From positions 124,001 through 188,000 of the forward strand of contig JBLWTG010000008.1 in the NCBI GenBank assembly GCA_048270225.1: a stretch of DNA of 64,000 bases, read 5' to 3'. The notes beneath the pieces are model-generated. The model was not told the origin of the DNA. It was given only the letters and a program-made list of their open reading frames with translations, and ran no database searches. Position 1 is the first letter of the stretch, and each line of letters begins with the position of its first letter. The position numbers were made by a program, and so were the translations under genes. Source of the DNA: Allopusillimonas sp048270225. GTDB lineage: Bacteria > Pseudomonadota > Gammaproteobacteria > Burkholderiales > Burkholderiaceae_B. Shown here piece after piece: positions 61,773-64,000 of the stretch.

Positions 61773-62633
61773 ATGACCTTCACCATACGAAAACTGGGAT
61801 CGGCGCTAGGCGCTGAAATCATTGGACTGGATCTTACGCAGGCCCTGGACACCGCTACCGTTTCAGCGCTACTGGCCGCGTGGCACGAACATCTCATCTT
61901 GTTGTTCCGTGATCAGCCCCTGACACCCGAGCAGCAGATCGCATTCAGCCGATATTTTGGTGAGCTCGACAACCATAGGGCCATACCGAAGTTCCGTCAT
62001 GCTGAGCATCCTGAGATTCTGCTGGTCAATAACCGGGAAGTAGCGACCAATAAGCGCTTGTCTGTTGGACGCCAATGGCACTCGGACCTTTCCACAACTC
62101 TGCAGCCCGCCAAAGGATCTTTACTTCATGCTGTTCAACTGCCCTCGGTTGGAGGCGACACTATGTTCTGCAATATGTATCGGGCCTGGGACGGACTCTC
62201 GCCCCTGTTGCAAGAGTGGCTCATCGATCGGGACGCGATCCACGACATGACCATCGCCAGAGAAACTCAACTGCAGCGCACGCCCGCCGAGCTGGAGGAA
62301 ATCCTTGCCCGGAATCCTCGTGTCTATCAGCCCATCTGCCGGATACACGATGACACAGGGCGGAAAACGCTTTACGTCAGTGAAATGACCACATCCTCAA
62401 TTGACGGCCTGACCATCAATGAGAGCGAACCAATACTAAAATACCTCTACCAGCAGAGCACCGCGCATGAGAACGTATATCGACATGTCTGGCGCAAAGG
62501 AGACTCCGTGCTATGGGACAACCGGTGCGTCATGCATATTGCCCTGGCAGACTATGATGACTCAGAAACTCGGACTATGCACAGGACAACAATAAAAGGC
62601 AAACCCTCGGGACGCCTGGTTGAGGCCGCCTGA
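61773..62633 (+). CDS. TauD-family 2-oxoglutarate-dependent dioxygenase
   Basis: A 286-residue dioxygenase of taurine-dioxygenase size. The iron motif is His103-X-Asp105 (QWHSDLS), the distal His lies in CVMHIALADYDDSE near residue 250, and the 2-oxoglutarate-binding Arg is in MHRTTIKG. With the SsuABC-type transporter it resembles a sulfonate system (TauABCD), which releases sulfite and an aldehyde. An aldehyde or hydroxylated product could then be handled by the SMP-30 lactonase. Hydroxylation of a dicarboxylate is an equal possibility. Confidence 0.9.
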   Translation: MTFTIRKLGSALGAEIIGLDLTQALDTATVSALLAAWHEHLILLFRDQPLTPEQQIAFSRYFGELDNHRAIPKFRHAEHPEILLVNNREVATNKRLSVGRQWHSDLSTTLQPAKGSLLHAVQLPSVGGDTMFCNMYRAWDGLSPLLQEWLIDRDAIHDMTIARETQLQRTPAELEEILARNPRVYQPICRIHDDTGRKTLYVSEMTTSSIDGLTINESEPILKYLYQQSTAHENVYRHVWRKGDSVLWDNRCVMHIALADYDDSETRTMHRTTIKGKPSGRLVEAA

Positions 62634-62678
62634 AGCCATACGCCGAAACCACTAATTCTCGACGCTCTATTTATTGCC

Positions 62679-63596
62679 ATGAAAATTCGTGAAATCGCCG
62701 CCGGACTCCATTTCCCAGAAGGACCCATTGCCCTGGACGATGGATCGGTTTTACTGGTTGAAATTGAAGGCGGCACACTCACGCGCGTATTACCGAATGG
62801 AAAGATACAGCGCTTGATTGAACTGGGTGGAGGCCCGAATGGCGCAGCGCTCGCGCCTGATGGCAGCGTTATTATATGCAACAACGGCGGCATGCAATTT
62901 ACGGCCATGGAAGACGGCACGCGGCGACCCGGCCATGAGGCTGCTGATTACTCCGGAGGCCGTATCGAACGCGTCAACCTCTCCACCAATCGGGCTGAAC
63001 GCCTGTTCGACATGGTTAAGGGCGAGAGACTCAAAGGCCCCAACGATATTGTCTTTGACCAGCATGGGGGATTTTATTTCACCGATCTGGGCAAAGTCAG
63101 ACCACATAACCTGGATCTTGGCGGCGTCTTTTATGCGCCCAGTATAGAAGCCCAACCTCAAATCGTCGCCTATCCCGTCATGACAGCAAATGGCGTGGCG
63201 CTGTCGCCCGACGGCGACACGCTCTACTACGCAGAAACCGAGGGGGCTCGCCTATGGGCATTCGATATCGAAAGCCCTGGATGCGTCAAGCGTGACCCCT
63301 GGCCTTCCATGCAAGGAGGAAGTTTGTTGGCTGCGCCCGGCGGCCACTACCAGCGTTTCGACTCCATGGCAGTCGATGCGCTGGGAAATCTATACGTCGC
63401 CACTCTGCTGCATGGGGGGATCACCATCATTTCTCCCGATGGCCTTATCTGCCAGCATCTTCCCTTACCTGATCGTTATCCGACCAATATGTGCTTCGGT
63501 GGGCCTGACATGAGAACACTATACATAACGCTAAGTGGATCAGGCCGTCTGGTGGCCATCGATAATTGGCCGGTTCCCGGACTGAAGTTAAATTAG
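62679..63596 (+). CDS. SMP-30/gluconolactonase-like beta-propeller hydrolase
   Basis: A 305-residue six-bladed propeller lactonase. The metal-site Glu (FPEGPIALDDG near residue 15), Asn and Asp (NGAALAPDGSVIICNNGGM near 50, KGPNDIVFDQHGGFYFTD near 118 and NGVALSPDGDTLYYAET near 175) are all in the family pattern. It hydrolyses a lactone or cyclic ester. It is 46 bases after the dioxygenase gene and ends the plus-strand operon, so it may open a lactone made by hydroxylation in the pathway. Confidence 0.9.
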   Translation: MKIREIAAGLHFPEGPIALDDGSVLLVEIEGGTLTRVLPNGKIQRLIELGGGPNGAALAPDGSVIICNNGGMQFTAMEDGTRRPGHEAADYSGGRIERVNLSTNRAERLFDMVKGERLKGPNDIVFDQHGGFYFTDLGKVRPHNLDLGGVFYAPSIEAQPQIVAYPVMTANGVALSPDGDTLYYAETEGARLWAFDIESPGCVKRDPWPSMQGGSLLAAPGGHYQRFDSMAVDALGNLYVATLLHGGITIISPDGLICQHLPLPDRYPTNMCFGGPDMRTLYITLSGSGRLVAIDNWPVPGLKLN

Positions 63597-63606
63597 GCGT
63601 CGTCTA

Positions 63607-64000
63607 TTACTCGATACTGATATGCTGAGTACGAATGACGTCACCCCATTTTTCCGTTTCGCTCTGCACAAACTTCATGAAATGATCTTGATCCTTAAAC
63701 TCCGGGATGAGGCCCAGCTCCACAACCCGACTGCTGACGGCCTTGTTCTGGGCAATCTTTCTGAGTGAATCAAGAATCGTCTGCTGCACAGCTTTCGGTG
63801 TTTCGGCTGGAACAAAAATACCGAACCAGCTACCTGAGATCACACCATCTACGCCAGCCTCCTTCACCGTTGGGAGGTCCGGCGCCTCATCGATACGCTC
63901 ATCCGTCGTTACGGCCAGCGCACGGATGGAACCGTCCTTTGCGTAGCGCATGGATTGCATCGTGTCGAAATAGGCATTGACCTGCCCGCCTAGAAAATCA
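63607..64000 (-). CDS. Bug/TctC-family periplasmic substrate-binding protein, 5' part beyond the window
   Basis: The visible 130 C-terminal residues are a Bug-family receptor: DFLGGQVNAYFDT, then LPTVKEAGVDGVISGSWFGIFVPAET, core VDGVISGSWFGIFVPAE, and an ending with TEKWGDVIRTQHISIE. The coding frame is open to the right edge; the signal peptide and N-terminal domain lie outside. It is convergent with the lactonase gene and is the fifth Bug receptor in the window. Confidence 0.92.
   Translation of the reverse strand, partial: DFLGGQVNAYFDTMQSMRYAKDGSIRALAVTTDERIDEAPDLPTVKEAGVDGVISGSWFGIFVPAETPKAVQQTILDSLRKIAQNKAVSSRVVELGLIPEFKDQDHFMKFVQSETEKWGDVIRTQHISIE

Noticed and set aside
1..64000. CRISPR arrays, prophage, transposases, tRNA or rRNA genes
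   Set aside because: None seen: no regular spaced repeats, no integrase or transposase frames, and no tRNA-like cloverleaf noticed by eye; a dedicated tRNA search was not possible.

Overview
The window looks like chromosomal DNA from a betaproteobacterium, most likely Burkholderiales of the Alcaligenaceae type (Bordetella/Achromobacter/Alcaligenes/Advenella relatives). The evidence is the moderately high G+C, the many orphan Bug/TctC-family periplasmic binding proteins (five here, with no TctA/TctB partners), the many LysR regulators, and a D-aminoacylase whose six metal-site residues fall at the same numbers as in the Alcaligenes enzyme. No rRNA, tRNA, CRISPR array, prophage or insertion sequence was seen. 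The region is a dense catabolic 'uptake plus oxidation' island.

Layout. 0-2 kb: 3' part of an amidase and a PuuE-like polysaccharide deacetylase. 2-3.3 kb: a ParD antitoxin with a decayed ParE, and a SYLF lipoprotein. 3.4-14.1 kb: a ten-gene minus-strand operon (D-amino-acid dehydrogenase, RidA, M81/MlrC peptidase, complete Dpp-type peptide ABC transporter, D-aminoacylase, XRE-cupin regulator) that reads as uptake and oxidation of D-residue-containing peptides or N-acyl-D-amino acids. 14.3-18.5 kb: VOC protein, DUF2236 protein, spermidine-synthase-like protein, FrnE-like DsbA, MarR regulator and a broken VapBC pair. 18.7-24 kb: Bug protein, two-His-one-Asp dioxygenase, LysR, GST, SDR, TetR. 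24-35.5 kb: acyl-CoA genes (thiolase, MaoC, two CoA transferases, three acyl-CoA dehydrogenases, enoyl-CoA hydratase) with LysR and two Bug proteins. 35.7-39.7 kb: TonB-dependent receptor, PepSY protein and DUF2946 protein (metal or siderophore uptake). 39.8-44.5 kb: LysR, enolase-superfamily enzyme, a Bug gene broken by an amber codon, amidase. 44.5-52.7 kb: RraA-like protein, TRAP transporter DctPQM, AllA-like protein, two LysR genes, aldehyde dehydrogenase. 52.8-63.6 kb: IclR and a ten-gene plus-strand operon. 63.6-64 kb: 3' end of another Bug gene.

The two most interesting units are the D-amino-acid operon and the 53.7-63.6 kb operon. The latter combines a class III CoA transferase, an acyl-CoA dehydrogenase, an isocitrate-lyase-family lyase, LeuC/LeuD-like hydro-lyase subunits, a taurine/sulfonate-type ABC transporter, a TauD-like dioxygenase and an SMP-30 lactonase. 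I read it as a candidate route that activates and desaturates a branched dicarboxylate (or a related sulfonated acid), hydrates it to a 2-alkylmalate and cleaves that to pyruvate plus a short acid. The substrate is inferred, not shown. Several enzymes in the window carry substitutions at normally conserved catalytic positions, which suggests new specificities. Several small decayed genes (parE, vapC, one Bug gene) mark a locus that is being remodelled.
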